Numbered from the stretch's first letter, positions 43,779 to 53,926 are shown. The stretch: 64,000 nucleotides of DNA from Nocardiopsis metallicus (GCF_014201115.1 NZ_JACHDO010000001.1:6634001-6698000); one strand, 5' to 3'. A program made the numbers and translations. Notes: generated by a model from the sequence alone, not told the origin.

Positions 43779-45418
43779 TTATTCCTCCATACGTCTTCCC
43801 AGTTGGTAAATGCTTCTGCGACATCCCCGAAGCCAGGGAGATCGGGGTCGACCACAGTTATTACTTCGCATCTAGGAGTGCCACCAGCCTTCGGCCCTCG
43901 GATGACACGACCTACCATCTGGCTGTAAAGAACCAACGACCGAGTAGGACGTGCGATGACGGCAGCGCTGGCTGAGGGGGCATCGAACCCTGTTGTAAGG
44001 ACACCAAAATTAGACAGAACCATCGGGCGTGTTCCTGGCCCTTTGAATCGCTTAATTGAACGGTCTCGATGGCGCACTGATGATTCCGCGGTGATCTTTT
44101 CTGCGTCGATTCCGAGCATGGATAGGATTGCAGTAATGAGTCGGCAGTGCTCAACAGAAGCAGCGAAAAGAAGAATTCGAGGGTGCTGTTGTTCGATAAG
44201 ATCCAGAATGGTGCGTACGACCTGGAGATTCCATTGCACACTTGTGGTGAGCCGTGCGATCAGGGTGTTCGGGAGGTCGAAGGAGGCGGACAGCGCGCGT
44301 TTGTCTTCAGCACTGAGTGCCATCCCTGACTCTGTAGCGACCGTGCGGAATGTTGGTGCCGCGAGATAGCCCTGTTCGATGAGGGCAGTGACAGGGTTGT
44401 CGTATCCCTCGATCTCCAGCATCACTTTCTGGCGTGCGAAGAAATCTGCGAGCTGCTCATCGGCAGAGATATCCGCCCATGTGCGACCAGGGGTTGCTGT
44501 GAGGCCGAGTAGGCTCGAGTCACTGCGAAGGGTCAGCGAGTCTACCGTCTTTCGGTACGTTGGGGCTATGGCCTGATGAGCCTCGTCGAACACGGTGAGT
44601 GTGGTGCGCAATGCCAAACGGTCTAGGAACGTTGGATCGTTCTTGGCAGCCGCTGCAGCCTTGTCGAGCCCGAGGATGATGACCCCGTCCGTGAGGCCGT
44701 CGATGTTCACGGAGACGTCGCCCCACATGCGCGCAACGGTGACTTCGCGATCCCCTAGGACGCTCCAGGCCTGTTCGAACTCCTGTGCTGCCTGTTCAAG
44801 TAGCTCTCGGCCGCGGGCAAGCCATACGACGGTGGTCGGCTCCCGGCTCCTGAGGTGGTCACAGATCACGTTCATGGCCGTACGTGTCTTGCCGACTCCG
44901 GTAGGTAGGTGGAGGACGGTGCGCCGTTCGCCGGTGTACAAGAGTCGGCGAACCTTGCTGGCCGCAGCGCGTTGGTGTGGAAAGAGTCCGTAGGCCGGGC
45001 GGACATCTCGCTCATGAGGTATCTGCGCTTCCGGGGCGCGGTCGATGACCTGCCCCAAGAATCCAAGCAGGGTTCGACGCTCATCGGAGCCCCAAGGAAG
45101 TTCTTCTAGGAACGCCTCTGGTGCGGTATCTCCCGCCCCCAACCTGTGAGCAAGCTCAACCCGTTTGGTCTCGGGGAGCAGGGCGAGTAGTTGTTTTCGC
45201 TCCTCATTATCTGCCACCAGCTCTTCTGCAGGCACTGCTGAGGCAGCAACCCTGCGAAGTGTCTCGCCAGAGTCCGAGCCCCCGTGGAGGAGCTCTAGAA
45301 GTTCACAGGCGGGCTCGCCCAGGATGCGCCGAACGTAGGTCATCGGTGCGGTGATGAAGATGTCACGAAAGGGGTACCCCGGGGATCCGTTCACACCCAC
45401 CCCCAGCAGTTGGACCAC
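43775..45418 (-). CDS. superfamily 2 helicase
   Basis: A 547-residue SF2 helicase, type III-restriction-subunit/UvrB-like. Motif I is HLPTGVGKTRTA, motif II FDEAH, motif III GLTATPGR, motif V LTTGFDAP and motif VI QMVGRVIRG. About 150 residues precede the helicase core. The start is uncertain: GTG at 45418 or ATG at 45343 (MTYVRRILGEP). It is the first gene of a three-gene minus-strand operon with the GHKL ATPase and PLD nuclease, and is divergent from the ssp-type modification genes. The layout suggests the restriction half of the system. Confidence 0.78.
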   Translation of the reverse strand: MVQLLGVGVNGSPGYPFRDIFITAPMTYVRRILGEPACELLELLHGGSDSGETLRRVAASAVPAEELVADNEERKQLLALLPETKRVELAHRLGAGDTAPEAFLEELPWGSDERRTLLGFLGQVIDRAPEAQIPHERDVRPAYGLFPHQRAAASKVRRLLYTGERRTVLHLPTGVGKTRTAMNVICDHLRSREPTTVVWLARGRELLEQAAQEFEQAWSVLGDREVTVARMWGDVSVNIDGLTDGVIILGLDKAAAAAKNDPTFLDRLALRTTLTVFDEAHQAIAPTYRKTVDSLTLRSDSSLLGLTATPGRTWADISADEQLADFFARQKVMLEIEGYDNPVTALIEQGYLAAPTFRTVATESGMALSAEDKRALSASFDLPNTLIARLTTSVQWNLQVVRTILDLIEQQHPRILLFAASVEHCRLITAILSMLGIDAEKITAESSVRHRDRSIKRFKGPGTRPMVLSNFGVLTTGFDAPSASAAVIARPTRSLVLYSQMVGRVIRGPKAGGTPRCEVITVVDPDLPGFGDVAEAFTNWEDVWRNK

Positions 45419-45834
45419 CTATCTGTCGATTGCACCCCTATATCCCTTCCAGCTCTGCAGCAGTACGCACATGTACATGCGCTGCGTATCGTGTCGCTCA
45501 CCCTAGACCGCCTCGCCGACAGGGATCAGCGTCACCCGTTCGCTAACGCGCCGATGGCGCAGAAAGCCCACAGTTTGATCGTGACAGGCGCAGGCTCGGC
45601 CGATGTCCCCGGCCAGGGAGGAAGAGTGGCCACATCCGGCCACTGTTACGAACGTGTGTTCCAATCAGGTCAAGGGGCATCGTGACGAAGATCCGGCCCC
45701 TGCACTCGCGTTAATCGAGCCCACCCTGAACCGTGGGGTACTAGGATCACGGTGTACTGCTGGTGGAAGTCTTCAAGGGTTGCGAGTCAAGCCACCAGTA
45801 GTGCCGAGAGCACGAGACCGGGCAAGCGGGGTAG
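45419..45834. promoter_or_regulatory. divergent promoter region of the phosphorothioation island
   Basis: This 416-base gap lies between the helicase operon and the modification operon. It contains the palindrome CATGTACATG (45470-45479) nested within TACGCA (45464-45469) and TGCGTA (45483-45488), a possible operator. The frames here lack coding bias and I see no gene. Confidence 0.45.
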
Positions 45835-47007
45835 ATGATGACGAATCAGGTGTCGGGAGTAGGCCCTGTGTATCTCGACTACAACGCGACGGCTCCGATG
45901 CGTCCCGAAGCGCGAGAAGCCGTCATGGAAGCGATGCTTGCCGTCGGCAACGCCTCAAGCCCGCACCTTCCGGGACACGCAGCGGCTGCCCGGGTTGATA
46001 AAGCCCGCAAACAAGTAGCCGAGCTTTTGGGCTGCTCTCCCGGTGAGATCGTTTTCACATCAGGGGCCACCGAAGCCAACAACCTCGCTCTGCGCGCTGG
46101 TTACAGCACTGGTGGGGGAGTCATCACGAGCGTAGTGGAGCACCCGGCTGTCCTTGAGGCCGCCCGAGAGCTCACGGCTGATACGCCGAATGCCCTGACG
46201 CTGCTTCCCGTGGACGCGGATGGCCTGGTGGATCTGGTCGACCTGCACAAGGCGCTGGCATCATCGAAGGTTTCCATCGTTTCCCTGATGGCGGCCAACA
46301 ATGAAACCGGGGTGCTCACCGACCTGGCCCCGATCGTTGAGGCGGCTCATGCGGCTGGAGCGCTGGTTCACACCGATGCGACGCAGATGGTGGGCCGCCT
46401 CCCGGTTGATCTTGCAGACCTGGATGTTGACCTGCTGTCGTTGTCGGCGCACAAGTTCGGTGGCCCTCAAGGAGTGGGTGCACTCTTTATTCGGCGTGGG
46501 ATCGATCTTCCCTTCCGGCCCCTGATCGTCGGAGGCGGGCAGGAACGCGGCTGGCGAGGCGGCACCCTCAACGTGTCGGGTATCTCCGGTGCGGGCGCAG
46601 CCGCAGCTGCCGTGACTTGTGCGCTGCCTGTCGAACAAGCTCGCATCACTGAGCTGCGAGACAAGCTCGAAGTCGCCCTCACTCAACAGACCGCCAGCAG
46701 CTACATCAATGGCGCACGCGATCAACGGCTCCCCGGAGTGAGTAGCGTGACCTTCCCTGGAGCACCAGCAGACGCCGTTCTCTCGGCTATGCCAGAGGTC
46801 GCTGCCTCTGATGGAAGCGCCTGTGCCTCTGGAGCACCGACACCCAGCCATGTACTGCTCGCCATGGGACGCAACCGGGAAGAAGCAGACTCCGCCGTGC
46901 GCTTTTCGCTGGGCTACGCCACCACTCATCGCGACATTGATGTGGCGATCGCTTCCACTGTCCGCGCTGTAGCGCAGGTCCGCCAGGCGCTCGGCTCTGC
47001 CATCTGA
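45835..47007 (+). CDS. sspA: cysteine desulfurase (SspA/DndA/IscS-like)
   Basis: A 390-residue PLP enzyme that takes sulfur from L-cysteine. It has YLDYNATAP at the N-terminus, the PLP lysine K207 in LSAHKFGG and the sulfur-carrying Cys330 in DGSACASG. As the first of four genes it would feed sulfur to the PP-loop enzyme at the end of the operon for DNA phosphorothioation, as in Ssp and Dnd systems. It may also be a general desulfurase. There are two adjacent ATGs (45835, 45838), with a weak GGGG ribosome site. Confidence 0.85.
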   Translation: MMTNQVSGVGPVYLDYNATAPMRPEAREAVMEAMLAVGNASSPHLPGHAAAARVDKARKQVAELLGCSPGEIVFTSGATEANNLALRAGYSTGGGVITSVVEHPAVLEAARELTADTPNALTLLPVDADGLVDLVDLHKALASSKVSIVSLMAANNETGVLTDLAPIVEAAHAAGALVHTDATQMVGRLPVDLADLDVDLLSLSAHKFGGPQGVGALFIRRGIDLPFRPLIVGGGQERGWRGGTLNVSGISGAGAAAAAVTCALPVEQARITELRDKLEVALTQQTASSYINGARDQRLPGVSSVTFPGAPADAVLSAMPEVAASDGSACASGAPTPSHVLLAMGRNREEADSAVRFSLGYATTHRDIDVAIASTVRAVAQVRQALGSAI

Positions 47008-47063
47008 GCCAGCATCCGCTCCTGCCTGCCGCCCTTCAACCATCCGTTCGGAAAAGAGCCTCG

Positions 47064-48167
47064 ATGTCAGACAGTCGGCTCGCGCAAGCCGCTCACTCCT
47101 CCTTCGCGCGCCACGAAACGTTCACACCACGCTTCGGCTGGCTCAACAAGGCCTACACACAGGCCAAGAACGATCCGGGCGTGTTCATCGCCCCTGACGC
47201 TCCAGTCCGCCTCGGCGTGGGCAAGAACATGGTGGCGGCCATCCGGTACTGGTCTCGGGCGTTCAAGCTCACCAAGGAAGCCTACGGAGACGAGGCCCAG
47301 TCCCGAGCTCTGCTGTCCTACCCGACCTGGGAAGCCCGCTGGCTGCTGGATGAGCAGGGAGCCGACCCCTACCTTGAAGAGACTGGCAGCCTGTGGCTGT
47401 TGCACTGGTGGCTGGTCAGCTCTCGTCCTGGTGCTTTGAGTTGGGCGCCCTCTTGGTATGTGACCTTCCACCTCGCCCCCTTCTCCCGTTTCAAAGCTGA
47501 GGACCTCAAAGGGCTCGTCAGTCGGCATGTGAACCTGTCCTACCGGGAAGGCCCTGCTGAGGGCTCCATCCTCAAGGACATCGACTGCATCACCAAGATG
47601 TATGCGTTGCCGACCCAGCACGCTAAGAACGGCGCTCCGGGAACCTTCGAGGACCTGCTCCTGTGCCCGTTCCGTGAACTCGACCTACTCGAGCAGGTCG
47701 GAACCCGAGGCCAACCGGCATGGCAGTTCACCCGAGGCTCTCGGACCTCCTTGCCGCCCCGGGTGCTGGCCTATGCCTGCCTCGACTACGCCGCCCACGC
47801 CACACACAAGAGCGGCTCGATCTCCTTGGCCCGTTTGGCCAACGAGCCTGGCTCTCCTGGCCGGGCTTTTCGCGTGCGCGAGCCAGACATCGCTTCTGCT
47901 CTGGAACAAGTGATCGCCTCCCACCCCCAGCTGCAGATCACCGAAGCCGTCGGCCAGCGTAGCCTCTCGTTCTCAGGCGACCCCTTCGAACTCGCCTGGG
48001 ACGTACTCGACGCCCAGTACGGCAACATCCGCTCACGTGAGGGCTTTCCCAGCCGCGCCCAGTGGCTTCACGACCACCCCAAGCTCGCCGAGGCTGAACG
48101 CCGCGAACGCAAAGACCGCACCGGCGATGAGTCCCAGCTCCGCCTGCCTGCTGAGGAGAACGCGTGA
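47064..48167 (+). CDS. sspB: DUF4007 protein (SspB-like)
   Basis: A 367-residue DUF4007-type protein. The characteristic N-terminus is SFARHETFTPRFGWLNKAY and RLGVGKNMVAAIRYWSRAF. SspB proteins of the single-strand phosphorothioation system belong to this group and nick DNA so that sulfur can be added. No classical nuclease motif is obvious to me. It starts 57 bases after the desulfurase, and its stop overlaps the GTG of the next gene. Alternative: the related DndB-type or BREX-associated DUF4007 proteins; the neighbours favour SspB. Confidence 0.78.
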   Translation: MSDSRLAQAAHSSFARHETFTPRFGWLNKAYTQAKNDPGVFIAPDAPVRLGVGKNMVAAIRYWSRAFKLTKEAYGDEAQSRALLSYPTWEARWLLDEQGADPYLEETGSLWLLHWWLVSSRPGALSWAPSWYVTFHLAPFSRFKAEDLKGLVSRHVNLSYREGPAEGSILKDIDCITKMYALPTQHAKNGAPGTFEDLLLCPFRELDLLEQVGTRGQPAWQFTRGSRTSLPPRVLAYACLDYAAHATHKSGSISLARLANEPGSPGRAFRVREPDIASALEQVIASHPQLQITEAVGQRSLSFSGDPFELAWDVLDAQYGNIRSREGFPSRAQWLHDHPKLAEAERRERKDRTGDESQLRLPAEENA

Positions 48168-51100
48168 CCACGACCGCTCTCACCCGCCCCAACACCACAG
48201 GCAGCGCCATGGAAGATCCGCGGTTCCCCGCAGGGATCAGCCTCGTCGGCTCCCAGATGCGCTCCACCAACCTCGAACGCGACGTTCAAGAGCCCTTGCA
48301 CGATCCCTACATCGGTGCACGCGCCGTGGACGTGCTTGACCGTCTCGCTGGAGCGCTCGATGACCCTCGACGCACTCGCGCATGGTCACTCACCGGCCCC
48401 TACGGGTCAGGCAAATCGACCCTGGCCAACATCATCCATGCCCTCCTTGGTGATGACGACGCACGCAGGACACAGGCTGAAAAGCTCCTCGACGAGACGA
48501 GCCCCGGCCTTGGCCACAGGATCTCTGAGGGGCGAAACGCACTCACCGACCAAGGCTTTCTTGGGGCCGTGGCGACCGCTCGACGGGAGCCCCTGACCGC
48601 GACTCTGGCGCGTGCCTTGCACACCGCAGCCCAAAAGCACTGGCCCCACGAAAAGACTCCCTCAGAGGTCAGTGCGGCCCTGGCCAACTGCGCTGATTCC
48701 ACTACCGCTGGTCCGCAAAGCATCCTGGAAGCCGTCGCTGCCCTGTGCGCGCAGGCTCCGGTGCTGCTGGTCATCGACGAGTTCGGCAAGACCCTTGAGC
48801 ACCTGGCCGCTCACAGCGAATCCGCCAGCGCTGAGGACGACCTGTTCCTGCTTCAGGAAATCGCAGAACGCAGCGCAGGGCGGCAAGGCCACCAGCTCTT
48901 CTTGATGACGCTGCAGCACATGTCGTTCATGGACTACGCCGCACGGTCGAGTGATCTACAGACCCGCGAGTGGGCCAAGATCCAGGGCCGCTTCGAAGAC
49001 ATCACCTTCACGCCTCATCTGGGCGATGCGGTGCAGCTCATGCGCCGCCGACTCGACCACACTGCGGTGGCCGAGCAGGGACAGGAACTCATCAGCGCCT
49101 ACGCCCAGGCGGCTGAGGAGAGCTGGCGTGAGCACGGACTCAATGCCGTGGTCGACCTGACTGCTTCAGACTTTGTTGACCTGTACCCCTTGCACCCTCT
49201 GACCGCGGTCGCGGCCCCCTACCTCGCCGCGCAGATCGGCCAGCATGACCGCAGCCTGGCGAACTTCCTCAACAGCGACGAACCCAACACGGTCCGCCGC
49301 TCCCTGGAGACCCACGCGCAGGCGGCACCGGGCACGGTCAGCACGATCCGCCTGCCCCAGCTCTATGACTTCTTCCTCGACTCCGGACGCACCTCCCTGC
49401 TCGCCTCCTCCCACGCCAGCCGATGGATCGAGGTCGAAAGCCGGATCGACCGGGCCACGGGGCTGTCCGCGCGCAACCAGGAGATCTTGCGCGCGGTCGG
49501 CATGCTGAACCTGATGGACTCCGACGGTGCGCTTCGGGCCACCACGACGATGATCTACTTCGCTCTGCACGACCCGCAGGAGCCGTTCGATGACGACGCC
49601 TACGCGGACCTGCAGAAGCGACTGGACCATCTCAAAACAGACAAGCAACTACTCGTCCTGCGTGACTACAGCGGCGAATACCGTGTCTGGGAAGGCACGG
49701 ATGTCAATATCGGCAAGCGTGTCGAAGAGATCATCGGCCATCTCGACACGCCCGAGGTCCTGCGCAAGCTCAAGGACCACCTGCCAGCCGCTGTGGTCGC
49801 CGGCAGGCACAGCCAGGTCACCGGGATGCAGCGGGCTCTGTTCGTTGAAGCCACCGGGCCCGGTGTCCAGGAAGTCCACACGCTGGATGAGCTGGCCCCT
49901 TACGCCGACGGGCTACTGGTGTTCCACTTCGGGAGCCTTGACGATGTCCCGGTCGTTGACACCGAACTTCCCGTGGTCCTTGGAACCACCAACGACCCCG
50001 AGCGTGTTCTGGCCACCGCAAGGCACTTCGTCGCGCTCCAGGACCTGCTCCTGGACAAAGAGCTGGACCATGTGGCACGCCGTGAGATCAGCGAACGTGC
50101 AGCCATGGCCAAGACCGAGCTCATGGAGCAGTTGAACTCGGCCTTCTTCCCGCCGAGCCAGCACGCGACCTGGCGGCTGTGGGTCTCTGGCATCCCCAAG
50201 GACGCCGATGAGGGCGACATCATCGAAGGCCGTAGCCTCAGCGCTTATGCCTCCATCGCGTGTGATCGGGCCTTCTCGGCGAGCCCGCACGTGCGCAACG
50301 AGATGCTCGGCCGCACCGAACTCAGCAGCCAGGGAGCCAAGGCCCGCAGGGAGCTTCTCACCGCGATGCTCACCAGGTCCGGCGAGCGGTACCTGGGCAT
50401 CACCAAATACCCGGCCGAACGAGCCATGTACAGCGGTGCACTCGCCTACATGGGCCTGCACCGTGAGAACACGTCCGTTCCTGTGGAGGACAACGCCACC
50501 TCCATTCTCCCCTACGGGTTCTCTCGACCTGGGCCGCAGCATGCTCACGCCCAGCCGGTCTGGACGGCACTTGAGAACGCGCTCACCGACGCTCACGAGC
50601 GCACCAGGCTCGACAAGATTTTCGAAGTCCTGGCCCGTCCCCCGTACGGGGTGAAGGAGGGGGTCATCCCCCTTCTGGTCATCACGGCGTTGGTTATCCG
50701 CGGTGAGGATGTGGCGCTGTTCGAAGAGGGGACCTACCGCCCGCGGATGACGGCCGACATCGTCGAGCGAATCGTCAAGGCCCCGTTTCGTTTCGAGGTC
50801 AAGTCGACCCCGGTTGGCGATGGTCTGCGAGCCAGCGTCGTCAAGAAGCTCACCAAAGCCCTCGATGTTGACGCGCCTCGCTCTCAGGCCCTGCGCAACC
50901 CGGCGTTGCTGGCGGTCGCCCGGGCGCTGCTTGAGCGGGTCATGGTCTTGACCCCCTACGGTCGCCGTACACGCCGTCTCAGCAAGGACGCTGTGGCCGT
51001 CCGCACTGCTCTGCTTCAAGCCCAAGACCCCGATGATCTGCTCTTTCGGCTCCTGCCCCAAGCGCTGGGGATGGAGCCCATCACCTCGGAGATGAAGAAG

Positions 51101-51736
51101 AGCACTCCAGAAAACAAGGGCTTCGCCGAGCGCCTCACCCAAGCCGTGAAGGAGATCTCTGAGGCCGACCGTGCACTGCGTGCAGAGGTCGTGCAGGTGA
51201 TCAGCAAGGAGTTCCGTCTCAGCTCCACACTGCCTAGGATGCGCAAGGAACTCGCGGCCCGCCTCAAGGGGTTCGAAGGGGTATACCTCAGTACCGAGCT
51301 GCGCGGCTTCGTCTCCATCGCGTTGAACAGCACTCTGGATGACGAGGACTGGCTCGAGCCGTTGGTCGTGCGACTGACCAACTCGGCCCTCGGTGACTGG
51401 GCCGACACCGACGCTCAAGCCTTCCCCGGCCGGGTACGGGAAATCGCCCAGGCCCTCGACCGCGTCAGCCACCTGCACCAAAGCCACAGCGAGGATGAGG
51501 GCCAGGAAGAGGCTCTGGACACACGCCTGCTCACCCTCACCGGCCGTGACGGCAACGAGCAGCGCACCCTGCTCTATGTCCCTGAGAAGTCCCAGCAAGA
51601 GGCACAAGAGCTTGCTGTCAGTGCCATGAGGCAGGCTGAGGAGATGCTCGGCGCTGACGGGGCCCGCATCCTCCTCGCCGCGCTCGCCCAACACATGACC
51701 ACGCCCGCAGAGCCGACCGACGATGGAAAGGACTGA
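48164..51736 (+). CDS. sspC: large P-loop ATPase (SspC-like)
   Basis: A 1,190-residue ATPase. Walker A is TGPYGSGKST (77-86) and Walker B VLLVIDEFGK (200-209). The N-terminus VGSQMRSTNLERDVQEPL precedes the nucleotide-binding domain; the long C-terminal region is helical and lacks other motifs I recognise. Its length and place between DUF4007 and PP-loop genes match SspC, an ATPase that supports DNA modification. BREX BrxC and other large AAA-like ATPases are alternatives. The GTG start overlaps the sspB stop (GTGA), and the stop lies six bases before the next ATG. Confidence 0.78.
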   Translation: MTTTALTRPNTTGSAMEDPRFPAGISLVGSQMRSTNLERDVQEPLHDPYIGARAVDVLDRLAGALDDPRRTRAWSLTGPYGSGKSTLANIIHALLGDDDARRTQAEKLLDETSPGLGHRISEGRNALTDQGFLGAVATARREPLTATLARALHTAAQKHWPHEKTPSEVSAALANCADSTTAGPQSILEAVAALCAQAPVLLVIDEFGKTLEHLAAHSESASAEDDLFLLQEIAERSAGRQGHQLFLMTLQHMSFMDYAARSSDLQTREWAKIQGRFEDITFTPHLGDAVQLMRRRLDHTAVAEQGQELISAYAQAAEESWREHGLNAVVDLTASDFVDLYPLHPLTAVAAPYLAAQIGQHDRSLANFLNSDEPNTVRRSLETHAQAAPGTVSTIRLPQLYDFFLDSGRTSLLASSHASRWIEVESRIDRATGLSARNQEILRAVGMLNLMDSDGALRATTTMIYFALHDPQEPFDDDAYADLQKRLDHLKTDKQLLVLRDYSGEYRVWEGTDVNIGKRVEEIIGHLDTPEVLRKLKDHLPAAVVAGRHSQVTGMQRALFVEATGPGVQEVHTLDELAPYADGLLVFHFGSLDDVPVVDTELPVVLGTTNDPERVLATARHFVALQDLLLDKELDHVARREISERAAMAKTELMEQLNSAFFPPSQHATWRLWVSGIPKDADEGDIIEGRSLSAYASIACDRAFSASPHVRNEMLGRTELSSQGAKARRELLTAMLTRSGERYLGITKYPAERAMYSGALAYMGLHRENTSVPVEDNATSILPYGFSRPGPQHAHAQPVWTALENALTDAHERTRLDKIFEVLARPPYGVKEGVIPLLVITALVIRGEDVALFEEGTYRPRMTADIVERIVKAPFRFEVKSTPVGDGLRASVVKKLTKALDVDAPRSQALRNPALLAVARALLERVMVLTPYGRRTRRLSKDAVAVRTALLQAQDPDDLLFRLLPQALGMEPITSEMKKSTPENKGFAERLTQAVKEISEADRALRAEVVQVISKEFRLSSTLPRMRKELAARLKGFEGVYLSTELRGFVSIALNSTLDDEDWLEPLVVRLTNSALGDWADTDAQAFPGRVREIAQALDRVSHLHQSHSEDEGQEEALDTRLLTLTGRDGNEQRTLLYVPEKSQQEAQELAVSAMRQAEEMLGADGARILLAALAQHMTTPAEPTDDGKD

Positions 51737-51742
51737 GCGACG

Positions 51743-52576
51743 ATGACCAATGACGCCCCAGCGAAGAAGGTCCGGCACGTCCTGGGCATCTCCGGCGGCA
51801 AGGACTCCTCATCCCTTGCCATCTATATGCGCGACCGCGTGCCCGACATGGAGTACTTCTTCTGCGACACCGGCGCTGAACTCCCCGAGACCTACGAGTA
51901 CCTCAACCGGCTCGAAGCTGCCCTGGGCAAGTCGATCGTGCGTCTCAACGCCGACCGCGACTTCGACCACTGGATGGAGGTCTACCAGGGCACGCTCCCT
52001 TCCCCCCAGATGCGCTGGTGCACCAAGAACCTCAAGCTCAAGCCGCTTGAGGAGTGGGTTGGAGAGGACGAGGTCATCTCCTACGTGGCGATCCGTGCCG
52101 ACGAGAACCGCCTCGGATACGTGAGCACCAAGCCCAATATCAAGGCCGTGTTCCCCTTCCGAGAAGACGGAATCGACCGGAGCGGCGTCGACCGCATCCT
52201 GGACGAAGCCGGTATCGGCCTGCCCGACTACTACGAGTGGCGCACCAGGTCCGGTTGCTACTTCTGCTTCTTCCAGAGGAAGCACGAGTGGCTCGGGCTG
52301 AAGGACCGCCACCCCGACCTGTTCGATAAGGCTGTTGCCTACGAGGAGAAGGTCAGATACCGCCACAAGGCGATGCAGGGACGTGACTACACCTGGACTC
52401 AGGGAGAATCGCTCACGGAACTCGTCGAGCGTCGTGAGGAAATCGAGGAGCGTCACAAGGCGGCGATGGAGCGTGCTGCCAAACGAGCTAAGCCCAACCG
52501 GCCTCTGCTCGAGGTTCTCTCCAATGCTCTGGATGAGGACGACGACGAGGCAGGTTGCTCCGTCTGCCACCTCTAA
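51743..52576 (+). CDS. sspD: ATP pyrophosphatase / PAPS-reductase-like sulfur transferase (SspD/DndC-like)
   Basis: A 277-residue PP-loop enzyme. The loop is LGISGGKDSSSLA (17-22 core). It also has FFCDTGAELPETYEYL, QMRWCTKNLKLKPLEEW, GCYFCFFQRKHEW and a C-terminal CSVCHL, giving Cys pairs that could hold an Fe-S cluster or zinc. SspD and DndC use ATP to activate the DNA backbone for sulfur insertion. It is the last gene of the four-gene operon and is followed at 52610 by a strong terminator. Confidence 0.82.
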   Translation: MTNDAPAKKVRHVLGISGGKDSSSLAIYMRDRVPDMEYFFCDTGAELPETYEYLNRLEAALGKSIVRLNADRDFDHWMEVYQGTLPSPQMRWCTKNLKLKPLEEWVGEDEVISYVAIRADENRLGYVSTKPNIKAVFPFREDGIDRSGVDRILDEAGIGLPDYYEWRTRSGCYFCFFQRKHEWLGLKDRHPDLFDKAVAYEEKVRYRHKAMQGRDYTWTQGESLTELVERREEIEERHKAAMERAAKRAKPNRPLLEVLSNALDEDDDEAGCSVCHL

Positions 52577-52609
52577 GGCTGGACAGAGCTCAGAATGTTA
52601 ATTCATTCT

Positions 52610-52648
52610 CCGGGGGAGGCGATATTAGTATCGCCTCCCCCGGTTTTT
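52610..52648 (+). terminator. rho-independent terminator after sspD-like gene
   Basis: A perfect 15-base stem (CCGGGGGAGGCGATA with its complement) around the loop TTAG, followed by TTTTT. It lies 33 bases after the stop codon. It marks the end of the modification operon. The following 140 bases (to 52787) are strikingly AT-rich for this genome and carry no gene, likely the island edge. Confidence 0.92.
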
Positions 52649-52787
52649 GAGAATATGGAAGAGTGGCCGCCTGGAGAAAGTGGTTTGTTATTGGTGGTAA
52701 TTATCCTTTTGGCTCCACTTTAGTCATGGATTGGAGTTAAGGGGTTATTCTTTTTGTGGGAAATTTTCTCATGAAAGTTGAGGAATT

Positions 52788-53738
52788 CTATAGTTGCACT
52801 TTCAGCCTTGCCCGCAGCCACTGAAGAACTGCTTCTCCTTTGGCGTGCTGGTGGGCGCGCAGAGCGGGGATGTTGGGCGGTGCCGGTCGCTGGCACTGGG
52901 TGAGGTAATCCCCGGCGAGTGCGGCGAGCACTGCGTTGACAGCACCTTCCTCCACTCCACAGGCGTGGAGGTAATGGCGCCATACTTGCTCGGGGTTGAC
53001 CTGAGGGCTGGAAACGGCCACGGACGGTAGCAGCATTAGCAGGTCTAGCCACGGCGCTGCGGCTACGGCGTAGGGCCAGTCCACGAGCACCACCCGCTCA
53101 CGGGTGATGAGCATGTTGTCCGCGCGCAGGTCGGTGTGGGCGAGTGTGTCGCCAGCGGCCGCAGTTGCCCAATCCTTCTCCAGGTCGGTGAGCAGCCCCA
53201 GGTTCTCCCTGGCCCAGGTCGGGAGTGCCTCAACGCGGGCTGCGCTTTCACCGGCGCTCAGCCGCCGCCATGAGGAGTAGGCAACGGCCAGGTCCTCGGA
53301 GGCTGGCACCGTGCCGACGGGGGCCGGAGTGAGAGCATCGGCCATGCCAGTGAGCGTGGCCACGACCCGCTCCAGCTCGTGGTGCTGCCAGGGCTGAGCT
53401 GGGGTGTGCCCGGTGACGTCGTCGAAGACGAGCATCACCCAGTCACCGTCGTCGAAAGACCAGCGTAACCGGGGTGCGGGCGCCTGGAGGGGAAGCGTCT
53501 GGTTGACCTGGATCTCGCGCCGGTACAGGCCCGGAGCATGCGAATCGCGACCGGAGTGGATCGCCTTGGCGAACACCCTTCGCCCGTCCGCCAGACCTAA
53601 GCGAGACGCCAGCCCCGGGCTGAACCCCCCGACCTGGCGCTGTTCGTCGACCACGGGTGCGCCGAACACGTCGGAGAACGCGGTGGTGAGGTGGTCGGGC
53701 AGCTCACCCCAGCTGAGCCGATGAGCAGAGTTAGCCAT
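52788..53738 (-). CDS. APH-family phosphotransferase
   Basis: A 316-residue kinase-like protein with the catalytic loop DTLAHTDLRADNMLI and metal motif VVLVDWPYA. The N-lobe RRVFAKAIHSGRD carries the ATP lysine. The ATG at 53738 has GAAGGA seven bases upstream. It lies downstream of hisG on the same strand with a 172-base gap that holds a hairpin. The substrate is not determinable; this is one of five such kinases in the window. Confidence 0.7.
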   Translation of the reverse strand: MANSAHRLSWGELPDHLTTAFSDVFGAPVVDEQRQVGGFSPGLASRLGLADGRRVFAKAIHSGRDSHAPGLYRREIQVNQTLPLQAPAPRLRWSFDDGDWVMLVFDDVTGHTPAQPWQHHELERVVATLTGMADALTPAPVGTVPASEDLAVAYSSWRRLSAGESAARVEALPTWARENLGLLTDLEKDWATAAAGDTLAHTDLRADNMLITRERVVLVDWPYAVAAAPWLDLLMLLPSVAVSSPQVNPEQVWRHYLHACGVEEGAVNAVLAALAGDYLTQCQRPAPPNIPALRAHQHAKGEAVLQWLRARLKVQL

Positions 53739-53900
53739 CACGTGGTCCTTCGGTGCGGTGTGGACCTGGTCCGGTGAACTACAAGAAGGAAGCGCGCTGG
53801 GCGATCCGAAGCAGGGATCAGATCGTTGGCCGCCGATGAAGAAGCCCGAACCTTGCGCAGCCCTTGGGCGGGCATCATCAGCAACGTCACTATCACCCCG

Positions 53901-53926
53901 CGTGCCGGGGCTATCCCCGGCACGCT
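53901..53926 (-). terminator. hairpin at the end of hisG
   Basis: A perfect 11-base stem, GCGTGCCGGGG with its complement, around the loop CTAT. It overlaps the last codons and stop of hisG. No T-run follows, so it may stabilise the mRNA end or terminate weakly. Confidence 0.55.

Noticed and set aside
49913..51778. 621-codon minus-strand frame opposite the SspC-like gene
   Set aside because: Antisense shadow of a well-supported ATPase gene, with no domain or ribosome site.
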